A stretch of DNA of 64,000 nucleotides from assembly GCF_014638915.1 (NCBI RefSeq), contig NZ_BMFQ01000004.1, forward strand, positions 248,001 to 312,000, read 5' to 3'. A program made the translations under genes and the position numbers. This document shows positions 1-7,897 of the stretch, piece after piece. Source of the stretch: Xanthomarina arctica. Lineage in GTDB: Bacteria; Bacteroidota; Bacteroidia; Flavobacteriales; Flavobacteriaceae. Within the stretch, counting starts at the first letter, position 1, and each line of letters opens with the position of its first letter. A model generated the notes under the pieces. The model was not told the DNA's origin, ran no database searches, and saw only the letters and a program-made list of their open reading frames with translations.

Positions 1-969
1 CAGCCAGCCATGTTTATGTATACGTGGCCAGATATCCAGACATATTATACAGGCATTTATGCAAAAGATGCTTATTCTTTGGACGAAGGTAAAACCTTAT
101 CTGGTTCTGCACGTCTTGGATTTCATAATAATACAATTGCAAGCGACGTAGGCTTAGAAAGTTTGCAAATATTTTATCCGGGTTTAAACGATTCTAAAAA
201 TCGTTTTTTAATGAGTCTTTCTGCTGACTATGAAATTAAAAAGGATAACTATGATGTAACTTTCGTGGCAGGCTATGGGGAAAGAGCTCCTTCAGTAAGC
301 GAAGGTTATGGCTTCTTTTTATATAATAGTTATGATAATTACGATTACATAGGAAATCCAAACCTTAAAAATGAAAAAGCTTTAGAAGCCAATGTTGCTG
401 CTAATTATTATAAAAATAAATTCATGATTGGTTTCGAAACTTCTTATTTTTATTTAACAGATTATATTATTGGTGAAATTGATCCTTCATTAAACGCTAT
501 GACTATTGGAGCCAATGGTGTTAAAGTATATCAGTCTTTAGCTCATGCTAGTATTTTTGATATTTATGTAAATTCTACCTATCATATTTCTGATGCTTTT
601 TCTGTAAATGGTACGTTGGGTTACAATTATGGAAAAGGAAGTAATGATGAAAATTTACCATTTATTAAACCGTTTTCTTACCTCGCTGAAATCAATTATT
701 CCAGAGAATTTTTTAATGCGGCCATACAATTGAATGGAAATGGAAATCAAACGCAGTATGGCAGTTTCTATGGAGAAAACGAAACACCTTCTTTCGCTAT
801 TTTAAATTTGAATTTAGGAAACATGTTTTATCTCAAACAGAATAAAATGATATTGAAATATGGCATTGAAAATATTCTGGACACCAATTATACTACTTTT
901 TCAGATTGGAACAGCATCCCTAATCCTGGTAGAAACTTTTATATGAACGTGTCTTATGTAATCAACTAA
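1..969 (+). CDS. TonB-dependent outer-membrane receptor, C-terminal part (partial)
   Basis: The frame is open from the first base, so the gene begins before the window and only about 322 C-terminal residues are visible. They consist of alternating hydrophobic/polar beta-strand segments rich in Tyr, Asn and Phe. The stretch 'ENILDTNYTTFSDWNSIPNP' followed by GRNFYMNVSY close to the C-terminus is the usual last-strand pattern of TonB-dependent receptors (ligand-gated barrels importing metal chelates, vitamins or glycans). The N-terminal plug and TonB box are outside the window, so the substrate cannot be named. No T9SS or other extra domain follows. The family call is fairly safe; the specificity is unknown. 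Confidence 0.75.
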   Translation, partial: QPAMFMYTWPDIQTYYTGIYAKDAYSLDEGKTLSGSARLGFHNNTIASDVGLESLQIFYPGLNDSKNRFLMSLSADYEIKKDNYDVTFVAGYGERAPSVSEGYGFFLYNSYDNYDYIGNPNLKNEKALEANVAANYYKNKFMIGFETSYFYLTDYIIGEIDPSLNAMTIGANGVKVYQSLAHASIFDIYVNSTYHISDAFSVNGTLGYNYGKGSNDENLPFIKPFSYLAEINYSREFFNAAIQLNGNGNQTQYGSFYGENETPSFAILNLNLGNMFYLKQNKMILKYGIENILDTNYTTFSDWNSIPNPGRNFYMNVSYVIN

Positions 970-1069
970 GAAGTTCAGTTTTTTATGACTTTAGGTGGAA
1001 TTTGTGGACATTCAATTTCACCTGAAGACATTTAACATCTGGATTAGAGTAGAAGTGAAGAAAGCCTAA

Positions 1070-1089
1070 TTATTACTCACGAGTAATAA
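1070..1089. repeat. Perfect 9-bp inverted repeat in the 287-bp gap before the VWA gene
   Basis: TTATTACTC and GAGTAATAA are separated by two bases (AC), forming a 20-bp near-perfect palindrome. It lies about 100 bp after the receptor gene and 170 bp before the VWA gene. It has no T-tract of terminator quality; a dimeric regulator site or a weak terminator are both possible. Nothing else convincing was seen between 970 and 1256. Confidence 0.4.
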
Positions 1090-1256
1090 AAAATAAACTA
1101 TTAATACCTGCAAAAATAGGAGTAGCTTTCTGGATGCGTTGTTTTGTGTATAGCTAAAAAAGAAGTGTTAAGATAATTAAAATCTATCCTTAGATTCTTA
1201 AAATATATGTTAATGCTAATAGTTGTAGTTCGAAAAAGTATTATTTTTATAGTGCT

Positions 1257-2387
1257 ATGAAAAATTCTACTAATATTAAAAGAGGCTTTGTTTTTAAATC
1301 TTACGAAGCACCTAATCAATCGCCTTTTGAAAAGCTCTTTGAAATTTTTAAAGAACTAATTACCCATACGTCTGGAGATTTTGATGAAGCTATTTCTTGG
1401 CTTCGAGAATTAGATAAGGAATACAAATTAACAACTGCCGAATATACTATAGACGATTTTATTGAAGACCTTAAAAAGAAAGGTTTCATTAGAGAAGAAA
1501 TTGATCCCGATGGGAAAGGAGGAGGCATGGCCATAACCGCAAAAACTGAGCGAGCCATTCGTCAGCAAGCTTTAGAACAGATTTTCGGAAACATAAAGCG
1601 TAGCGGACAAGGGAATCATAAAAGTAAGGGTGTAGGTTTAGGTGATGAGCATACGGGCGACTTTAAAAACTATCAATTTGGCGATGCTTTGGATAAAGTA
1701 TCTATGACTGAAAGTTTAAGAAACGCGCAGATCAATCATGGGATAGATAATTTCAATTTAACTGAAGATGATTTAGTTATTGAAGAAACCCTTCATAAAT
1801 CTCAAATGAGTACCATTTTGATGATTGATATTAGTCATAGTATGATTCTTTATGGTGAAGACCGGATTACACCAGCTAAAAAAGTAGCGATGGCTTTAGC
1901 AGAATTAATTACCACACGTTACCCAAAAGACACCTTAGATATTATTGTTTTTGGAAATGATTCTTGGCAAATAGAAATTAAGGATTTACCATATCTTAGA
2001 GTAGGACCTTATCATACAAATACAGTTGCTGGCTTACAATTAGCAATGGATTTACTACGAAGAAAGCGAAATACCAACAAGCAGATTTTTATGATTACGG
2101 ATGGAAAACCTAGCTGTTTGCGTATGCCAGACGGCCAATATTATAAAGATAGCAATGGATTGAATCCTTACATCACAAATAAGTGCTATGCTATGGCACA
2201 ACAAGCTAGGAAAATGCACATTCCAATTACAACATTTATGATTGCTCAAGATAGATACTTAATGCAATTTGTACAAGAATTTACAAGAGCCAATCAAGGG
2301 AAAGCCTTTTATACAGGTTTAAAAGGATTGGGAGAAATGATCTTTGAAGATTACGAAACCAATAGAAAAAAAAGGATAAAGGGTTAA
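1257..2387 (+). CDS. VWA (von Willebrand factor A) domain protein, partner of MoxR ATPase
   Basis: This 376-residue soluble protein has an N-terminal helical region (about 1-180) and a C-terminal VWA domain (about 185-350). The metal-ion-dependent adhesion site is visible as D191-I-S193-H-S195, and the later MIDAS acid sits in 'MITDGKPS'. No signal peptide or membrane segment is seen, so it is probably cytoplasmic. VWA proteins paired with MoxR AAA+ ATPases act as chaperone-like or metal-insertion systems (compare magnesium-chelatase D/I subunits). The MoxR gene follows 80 bp downstream on the same strand, a reversed order compared with many moxR-VWA loci. The start is the ATG at 1257. The client is unknown. 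Confidence 0.8.
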   Translation: MKNSTNIKRGFVFKSYEAPNQSPFEKLFEIFKELITHTSGDFDEAISWLRELDKEYKLTTAEYTIDDFIEDLKKKGFIREEIDPDGKGGGMAITAKTERAIRQQALEQIFGNIKRSGQGNHKSKGVGLGDEHTGDFKNYQFGDALDKVSMTESLRNAQINHGIDNFNLTEDDLVIEETLHKSQMSTILMIDISHSMILYGEDRITPAKKVAMALAELITTRYPKDTLDIIVFGNDSWQIEIKDLPYLRVGPYHTNTVAGLQLAMDLLRRKRNTNKQIFMITDGKPSCLRMPDGQYYKDSNGLNPYITNKCYAMAQQARKMHIPITTFMIAQDRYLMQFVQEFTRANQGKAFYTGLKGLGEMIFEDYETNRKKRIKG

Positions 2388-2396
2388 TTAAAAGAA

Positions 2397-2441
2397 TAAA
2401 GAAAATAGAGTATAGGAATTTGGGTTATTAATTCTATTTTC
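2397..2441. repeat. A/G-rich inverted repeat between VWA and MoxR genes
   Basis: AGAAAATAGAG on the left is mirrored by the complement of ATTCTATTTTCT on the right (10 of 11 positions), around a roughly 25-base loop. It belongs to the same word family (AGAAAATAGA, AATATAGA) as the elements at 17649-18058 and 19271-19342. Confidence 0.5.
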
Positions 2442-2467
2442 TATAATCTCACTTCTAAAGGAAACAT

Positions 2468-3934
2468 ATGAAAATAGAAACAATAAATACATTAGGCGAA
2501 TTAAAGAAAGTAGGTTATCAGTCTAAATCTATAAAAGACGAGTTACGAGATAATCTTATTAAAAAAATAAAGAACAAAGAAACCACTTTTGAAGGGGTTC
2601 ACGGGTACGAAAACACGGTTATTCCAGAATTGGAACGAGCTATTTTATCCAGACATAATATTAATTTGTTAGGACTTCGTGGACAAGCAAAAACACGACT
2701 AGCTCGTTTAATGCTAAATTTATTAGATGAATATATTCCTTATGTTTCTGGTTCTGAAGTCAATGACGATCCTTTAAGACCCATTTCTCGTTTTGCCATA
2801 GAACGTATTGCTGAAGAAGGGGATGATACACCTATTTCTTGGTTACACAGAAGTGAGCGTTATGCCGAAAAATTAGCAACTCCAGATGTTACGGTGGCTG
2901 ATATTATTGGAGATATAGATCCTATTAAAGCAGCAAATTTAAAGTTAAGTTATGCAGATGATCGAGTAATTCATTATGGTATGATCCCTAGAGCTAATCG
3001 TTGTATTTTTGTTATCAATGAGTTACCAGATTTACAAGCCAGAATTCAAGTAGCGCTTTTTAATATTTTACAAGAAGGTGATATTCAGATTCGTGGTTTT
3101 AAACTACGCTTGCCGTTGGATATGCAATTTATTTTTACTGCCAATCCAGAAGATTATACCAATAGAGGTAGTATTGTTACGCCTTTAAAAGATAGAATTG
3201 GGAGTCAGATTTTAACACATTATCCTGTGGATATTGAAACAGCTCGTTTAATTACTGAGCAAGAAGCTCGTATAGTTCAGGACCAAAAAGATCATATTTT
3301 AGTACCAGATTTGGCACGAGATTTATTAGAGCAAATTGTTTTTGAAGCGAGAGATAGCGAATATATAGACGCTAAAAGTGGTGTGAGTGCCAGATTAAGT
3401 ATTTCAGCATTAGAAAACTTATTAAGTGCAGCAGAATTAAGAGCACTAAAGACGGGAGATTTACATACCACTTTACGCTTAGGTGATTTTATTGGTATCC
3501 TTCCAGCAATAATAGGAAAAGTGGAACTGGTTTATGAAGGCGAACAAGAAGGTGCTGCTGTTGTTGCATACAATCTTATAGGTGAAGCCATAAAAAGTTT
3601 ATTTCCAGAGTTTTTTCCAAGCATTGAAAAATTACAAAAACAAGACGAAGAAACCCCTTACGATGCTATCGTGTCTTGGTTTTTTAACGAAAAAGAAGGT
3701 TTTGAATTGTTGGATGATTTAAATGATAAAGAGTACCGTAGCTTGCTTGATGCCATTAGCCCTTTAAACGATTTAATGGAGGAACATCAACCGAATGTAT
3801 CTCAGGAAGATAGTTACTTTGTTAAGGAATTTGTTTTGTGGGCCTTAGTTGAGTATAAATTGTTGAGTAAATTCAAATTCTCTGAGGGCATTCAATTTAA
3901 AGATCCCTATGGCAGTTTTATAAGTGGTATTTAA
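2468..3934 (+). CDS. MoxR-family AAA+ ATPase (magnesium-chelatase ChlI-like)
   Basis: A 488-residue AAA+ ATPase without signal peptide. The Walker A motif is GLRGQAKT (residues 69-76). The Walker B strand is CIFVINEL (179-186), where the usual DE is NE (N184-E185), a common substitution in this subgroup. Sensor-1 is visible in 'FIFTANPEDY'. It is expected to form a hexameric ring that remodels a client through the neighbouring VWA protein (1257-2387). The two genes are 80 bp apart and probably co-transcribed. The family is certain; the client and process are not known. Confidence 0.85.
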   Translation: MKIETINTLGELKKVGYQSKSIKDELRDNLIKKIKNKETTFEGVHGYENTVIPELERAILSRHNINLLGLRGQAKTRLARLMLNLLDEYIPYVSGSEVNDDPLRPISRFAIERIAEEGDDTPISWLHRSERYAEKLATPDVTVADIIGDIDPIKAANLKLSYADDRVIHYGMIPRANRCIFVINELPDLQARIQVALFNILQEGDIQIRGFKLRLPLDMQFIFTANPEDYTNRGSIVTPLKDRIGSQILTHYPVDIETARLITEQEARIVQDQKDHILVPDLARDLLEQIVFEARDSEYIDAKSGVSARLSISALENLLSAAELRALKTGDLHTTLRLGDFIGILPAIIGKVELVYEGEQEGAAVVAYNLIGEAIKSLFPEFFPSIEKLQKQDEETPYDAIVSWFFNEKEGFELLDDLNDKEYRSLLDAISPLNDLMEEHQPNVSQEDSYFVKEFVLWALVEYKLLSKFKFSEGIQFKDPYGSFISGI

Positions 3935-3979
3935 TATGTTACCAACCCTTATACTATTTCTGGAGTTCGAAAAAATATA

Positions 3980-3997
3980 AGATTAGTATTTTAATCT
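3980..3997 (-). terminator. Weak terminator candidate after the cco operon
   Basis: On the minus strand a 6-bp stem (AGATTA/TAATCT) overlaps the stop of the last operon gene and is followed by a T-rich run (complement of GAAAAAATAT). The stem is short, so this is only a weak candidate in the gap between converging genes. Confidence 0.3.
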
Positions 3998-4697
3998 ATT
4001 CACAATCTATTTCCCCTTCAACCATTTCAACAACTGGAGTAGGAGAGAGGTAAGGAATGCCTAATCCCAAGCCACGAATAATAAAAAGTAAACCGATAAT
4101 AACAACAAAAACAGGAATCGCTTTTTGGATACGTTGCTTAATATTTGCATTTAAAAATTTGCCTAAATAAATAGCGGATGTCATTAAGGGAATGGTGCCC
4201 AAGCCAAATAAAAACATATATAAACTACCTTGTAAAGCACTGCCTGTAGCTAAAGATCCAAATACTGCCATGTAAACTAAACCACAAGGTAAGAGTCCAT
4301 TTAAAAAGCCAATGGTTAAAAAGGTGTCCGCTGTTTTTTTCTTCAGGGCTTGTCCTAAAGCAGATTTTACCTTAGAAATTAATTTGTAAATAGGTTTTGA
4401 GAAATTGTATTTGTTAAATGTTCTTGTTGGTATAAGCACAACTACTATCATCAAGATTCCTATAGCTATAGAAAGTTGCTGTTGCATGCCAAAAATGTAA
4501 AGACTTTTACCAACCAATCCAAAAATAAGGCCTATCAAGCTATAGGCTAATAATCTTCCAAAATGATAGGTAAAAATTTGAACCACCTTTTTTACAGAAT
4601 TACTTCTGTCTACGGGCAACATAAAGGCAATAGGACCACACATGCCAACGCAATGGAAACTACCCAGAAGACCTAATAAAAGAGCGGACCAAAGCAT
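3996..4697 (-). CDS. DsbD/SafE-like membrane protein of the cbb3 oxidase locus
   Basis: A 233-residue polytopic membrane protein with about six hydrophobic segments. Two paired-helix halves carry the family signatures: 'GSFHCVGMCGPIAFM' near the N-terminus and 'LLPCGLVYMA' in the middle. The conserved H-C-x-G-M-C-G motif suggests metal or thiol handling. Homologs annotated 'sulfite exporter TauE/SafE' or 'cytochrome c biogenesis transmembrane region' commonly sit after ccoG/ccoH in Bacteroidetes. It is the last gene of the leftward cco operon, 47 bp after the FixH gene. A role in copper supply or maturation of the oxidase is inferred from position; sulfite export is unlikely. Confidence 0.75.
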   Translation of the reverse strand: MLWSALLLGLLGSFHCVGMCGPIAFMLPVDRSNSVKKVVQIFTYHFGRLLAYSLIGLIFGLVGKSLYIFGMQQQLSIAIGILMIVVVLIPTRTFNKYNFSKPIYKLISKVKSALGQALKKKTADTFLTIGFLNGLLPCGLVYMAVFGSLATGSALQGSLYMFLFGLGTIPLMTSAIYLGKFLNANIKQRIQKAIPVFVVIIGLLFIIRGLGLGIPYLSPTPVVEMVEGEIDCE

Positions 4698-4744
4698 AAA
4701 TAATTGTGTTTTTAGAATAGAATGTATTGGCTTTTTAAGGCAAC

Positions 4745-5191
4745 TTAATACATAATTTCTTTTTTGTATAAATAGGCATTATCCTCGTACTTCCAATCGA
4801 CTTTTAGATTCCATCTTCCGTCTAATAATTTATTATTTGGAATAAGCATTTGATTGTTAGAAATAGAAATAGGCATTTCAAAATCTAAGTTTTTATTGGA
4901 AGTTCTATACAGAGAAACTATTCCTGTAATTTTTTGAGTATCTAAATTTTCAGGAAAAATGATAACTAACCCTTCTTCAGATTTCTTCCAATTAATATTT
5001 TCAGTTAGTTTGTTAGAGTTACTTTCTTTATCAATTTCATCTTGAAATCCTAATTCTGCCTGATAATATTCTTCAATAACTAAATCGTGCGCGTAAGCAC
5101 TATCCGTACTCATCTTAATAACAAAATATAAAATAAAGCTAATAAAACCTATAAAAGCAATAACGATTCCTGTTCCCCAATTTATTTTCAT
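4745..5191 (-). CDS. ccoH: FixH/CcoH-like cbb3 oxidase assembly protein
   Basis: A 148-residue protein with one N-terminal membrane anchor (about residues 6-26, 'IVIAFIGFISFILYFVIKM') and an extracytoplasmic beta-rich domain ending in 'DGRWNLKVDWKYEDNAYLYK'. This matches the FixH family in length, topology and final sequence pattern. FixH/CcoH is needed for assembly or stability of cbb3 cytochrome oxidase. It lies between ccoG and the SafE-like gene, in the usual Bacteroidetes order. A 128-bp gap with a hairpin separates it from ccoG. The assignment rests on both sequence and context. Confidence 0.8.
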   Translation of the reverse strand: MKINWGTGIVIAFIGFISFILYFVIKMSTDSAYAHDLVIEEYYQAELGFQDEIDKESNSNKLTENINWKKSEEGLVIIFPENLDTQKITGIVSLYRTSNKNLDFEMPISISNNQMLIPNNKLLDGRWNLKVDWKYEDNAYLYKKEIMY

Positions 5192-5208
5192 AGCAAAATA
5201 TATTTGTC

Positions 5209-5228
5209 ATTCCCTCTAAGGAGGGAAT
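5209..5228. repeat. Perfect hairpin between ccoG and ccoH
   Basis: ATTCCCTC and GAGGGAAT form a perfect 8-bp stem with a TAAG loop in the 128-bp gap. No T-run follows, so it is more likely an mRNA processing/stability hairpin or a small dispersed palindrome than a terminator. It could set different levels for ccoG and the genes after it. Confidence 0.5.
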
Positions 5229-5319
5229 CTTATAATTGTTTAAATAATAAACTATTAAGTTCATTAAACCTACCGTATCTATTAAAGTGTAGACTGCCTA
5301 CTGAATACTAATACTTGTA

Positions 5320-6744
5320 TTAATGATAACTTCTAGGTCCTAAGAAATTGACAGTTGTAGTTTCAATTAATTCATCTCCACTATAAACTTCAATCATCAA
5401 TTTATTTTTATCTCCTTTCAGTTCTTTTTTGTCTATTTCTATAAAAAGTGTTCCTTCCGCTAAACCTTGTTCTGGGACAATAAACGTATTAGAATTTGAA
5501 ACTAATATGACTTCACCTTTATATTTTCGTAGTTTAAAACTAACATTTTCAATAGTTTTGGTGGTTTTGTTAATTAATTTATAGGTAAAAACGTTACTGA
5601 TAATATTACCTTCCTTATGTTCGTAAAGTTGTCCAGGGAGTCTTAAAACAGTAGCTTCAACGTCATTTCTTAAAGACATCATTCCCATAAGAACCCCTGT
5701 TAATATAATTAGAACAGCTATGTAGCCCTTCATTCTAGGAGTTACTGTAAACTTTTCTTTCTTCTCTATTTCGTCTTCACTAGCATACCTAATTAAACCT
5801 TTAGGTAAATTGATGCTTTCCATGATATGGTCACATTCGTCTATACAAGCTGTACAGTTTACACATTCTAATTGCGTACCATTTCTAATATCTATCCCTG
5901 TAGGACAAACATGGACACATTGTAAACAATCGATACAATCTCCATGTCCTAAAGCTTCTCTATCTTCATCTTTTCTGAATTTTTTTCTACCATTTTCACC
6001 TTCCCCACGTTTATGGTCGTAGGCAACAATAATAGATTTATCATCTAAAAGAACACCTTGTAATCTACCATAAGGACAGGCAATGATACATACTTGCTCT
6101 CTAAACCATGCAAATACAAAGTAGAAAACGGCGGTAAAAATAATTAGAGGAAATAAGGTTCCTGTATGTTCTAATGGACCTTCTGTTACGTATTGCAAAA
6201 GTTTATCGCTTCCAATTAAATAAGCTAAAAATACGTTTGCAATTATAAATGAAATGATTAGAAAAATGGACCATTTTAAGAGTCTTTTTCTAATTTTTTC
6301 AGCATTCCAAGCCTGATTATCTAGTTTTCGCTGTTTGTTTCTATCACCATCAATCCAGTATTCAAAACGTCTGAAAACCATTTCTAGAAATATGGTTTGT
6401 GGACAGATCCAACCACAGAAAATTCTACCAAAACTAACAGTAAATAGTGCAATAAAAATAACTCCAATAATCATTGAAATTACAAAGAGGTGAAAGTCTT
6501 GTGGCCAAAATGGAAATCCGAATATATTAAATCGCCTTTCTAATATATTAAACATTAAAAATTGGTTGCCATTTATTTTAATAAAGGGAGCTCCAATTAA
6601 AAATAGTAATAATACATAACTAACTATTTTACGATACTCGTAAAATTTTCCACTTGGTTTTTTAGGATACACCCAAGCACGTTTTCCATCTTCAGTTAGC
6701 GTGCCAATGGAGTCTCTAAAAGATTCGTTTTCTGGAATTTCCAT
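5320..6744 (-). CDS. ccoG: CcoG, polyferredoxin for cbb3 oxidase assembly
   Basis: A 474-residue membrane protein with about five transmembrane segments. It has the NapH/RdxA-type motif CGWICPQT, a second CIIACPYGR motif, and two 4Fe-4S clusters (CIDCLQCVHVCP and CVNCTACIDECD). The C-terminal third is an extracytoplasmic Ig-like domain after the last TM. CcoG/RdxA is a copper (Cu2+ to Cu+) reductase used in building the CuB centre of cbb3 oxidases. It follows ccoP by 80 bp; that gap holds a 14-bp inverted repeat. The length and cysteine pattern are normal for the family. High confidence. Confidence 0.93.
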   Translation of the reverse strand: MEIPENESFRDSIGTLTEDGKRAWVYPKKPSGKFYEYRKIVSYVLLLFLIGAPFIKINGNQFLMFNILERRFNIFGFPFWPQDFHLFVISMIIGVIFIALFTVSFGRIFCGWICPQTIFLEMVFRRFEYWIDGDRNKQRKLDNQAWNAEKIRKRLLKWSIFLIISFIIANVFLAYLIGSDKLLQYVTEGPLEHTGTLFPLIIFTAVFYFVFAWFREQVCIIACPYGRLQGVLLDDKSIIVAYDHKRGEGENGRKKFRKDEDREALGHGDCIDCLQCVHVCPTGIDIRNGTQLECVNCTACIDECDHIMESINLPKGLIRYASEDEIEKKEKFTVTPRMKGYIAVLIILTGVLMGMMSLRNDVEATVLRLPGQLYEHKEGNIISNVFTYKLINKTTKTIENVSFKLRKYKGEVILVSNSNTFIVPEQGLAEGTLFIEIDKKELKGDKNKLMIEVYSGDELIETTTVNFLGPRSYH

Positions 6745-6761
6745 GATTTGAGATTAAAGAG

Positions 6762-6807
6762 TCAAGAATTAAGACCTTTGGTTGGAAGATGAAGTCTTAA
6801 TTCTTGA
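6762..6807. repeat. 14-bp perfect inverted repeat between ccoP and ccoG
   Basis: TCAAGAATTAAGAC (6762-6775) and its exact complement GTCTTAATTCTTGA (6794-6807) flank an 18-base loop. It may act as a processing or attenuating hairpin in the cco mRNA. Its arms use the same A/G-rich words ending in GAC as other intergenic elements in this window. Confidence 0.6.
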
Positions 6808-6824
6808 TTCTAATATGTAATTTA

Positions 6825-7709
6825 TTATTCGATTGTTTCAACCCAGATATCACCTTCTGCATCTTTTGGTTTAGCAGGAGTTGTACCTTGAAATTGTAAA
6901 ACGTAACTAGCAACTTGAGCAATTTCTGATGGTTTTAAACTTTGTTTCCAGGCAATCATACCTTTTCCGTTTCTACCACCTTCAGAGACTGTTTTAAAAA
7001 CATGACTAATACCACCTCCTAAAATCCAATTTTCATCGGTAAGGTTTGGTCCAATTCCGCCTCCACCATCTGCCATATGACAGGCAACACAGTTGGTTTC
7101 AAAAATAGTTTTCCCATTACTTAAATCGGAAGCACTTGTTAGTAATTCCACAGTATTAAAATCTACTAAATCTTTAGCTGTTTTTTTGTATTCCTCAAGG
7201 GCTATTTTAGCTTCTGCATATTCAGTATCCAACTCATCGTATTGGGTATACCCATCAAAAACTTCAAATCTTACTAAGTAGATAACAGCAAAAATAATAG
7301 ATGCAATAAAAGCATAGGTCCACCAAGGTGGAAGATCGTTATCTAATTCACGAATACCATCGTAACTATGATCTAGGATAATTTCGTGCTCTTTTTGAAG
7401 TGGCTTCTGACCTAAAGATTTTTTATACGTGTTTTGTATCCATGTAATGAACTTAGGTGTTTTGTCTACTTTTGCATCAAAACGTGCTTTGCCTTCTTCA
7501 TCTAAACTTTGATATAGAATATTCCCTAAAGAGCTTACTATAGCTTCAATAGCTATAATAACAAAGAGAATTAATATTAAGAATAAAAGTACCATGGGAT
7601 ACTCTATAAATGCAGGTTGTTTCCCTGAATTCACAAAATACTCTACTAGTCCGAAAATGATAAAGAATAAGACTGGTACTCTTACCCATGAAGGGATTAA
7701 ATTTCTCAT
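6825..7709 (-). CDS. ccoP: CcoP, c-type cytochrome subunit III of cbb3 oxidase
   Basis: A 294-residue protein with two N-terminal hydrophobic segments (about 10-60), the conserved CcoP sequence 'DNDLPPWWTYAF' before a third TM (about 130-146), and a C-terminal cytochrome c domain. Only one heme motif is present, C207-V-A-C-H211, whereas proteobacterial CcoP has two; the distal Met is probably in 'GMIAWKQSL'. It donates electrons to the CcoNO catalytic core. Its start overlaps the ccoQ stop by four bases (ATGA), implying translational coupling. Part of the leftward cco operon. Confidence 0.93.
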   Translation of the reverse strand: MRNLIPSWVRVPVLFFIIFGLVEYFVNSGKQPAFIEYPMVLLFLILILFVIIAIEAIVSSLGNILYQSLDEEGKARFDAKVDKTPKFITWIQNTYKKSLGQKPLQKEHEIILDHSYDGIRELDNDLPPWWTYAFIASIIFAVIYLVRFEVFDGYTQYDELDTEYAEAKIALEEYKKTAKDLVDFNTVELLTSASDLSNGKTIFETNCVACHMADGGGGIGPNLTDENWILGGGISHVFKTVSEGGRNGKGMIAWKQSLKPSEIAQVASYVLQFQGTTPAKPKDAEGDIWVETIE

Positions 7710-7891
7710 GATATTTGGTCTTTTTGGTTATCTAATGGGATGTTACTTACTTCGTTGATATAATCTTTTTTGGCAGTGAAAACCCACCAAAAGAGTACAA
7801 CAAAAAAAGTAAAAAATATCAGTAAGGATATGATTGGATATATCTCTATTCCAGCAATGCTATCCATGTAGTTTTTTACAAATTTTAACAT
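7706..7891 (-). CDS. ccoQ: CcoQ-like small membrane subunit
   Basis: A 61-residue protein with one transmembrane segment (about 16-38, 'IYPIISLLIFFTFFVVLFWWVF') and a charged C-terminal tail. Its size, topology and position between ccoNO and ccoP match CcoQ, which stabilises the cbb3 complex. It starts 6 bp after ccoNO and overlaps ccoP by 4 bp. The sequence is too short for an independent family call, so the assignment is mostly contextual, though strong. Confidence 0.8.
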   Translation of the reverse strand: MLKFVKNYMDSIAGIEIYPIISLLIFFTFFVVLFWWVFTAKKDYINEVSNIPLDNQKDQIS

Positions 7892-7897
7892 GACTTA

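Noticed and set aside
3996-4697. Sulfite exporter
   Set aside because: The H-C-x-G-M-C-G motif and position after ccoG/ccoH point to a DsbD/SafE-like role in oxidase maturation rather than sulfite transport.
5810-6022. Open frames antisense to ccoG, ccoNO, purL and other long genes
   Set aside because: They lie entirely opposite well-supported genes, have no family features, and show the composition expected of reverse-strand shadows.
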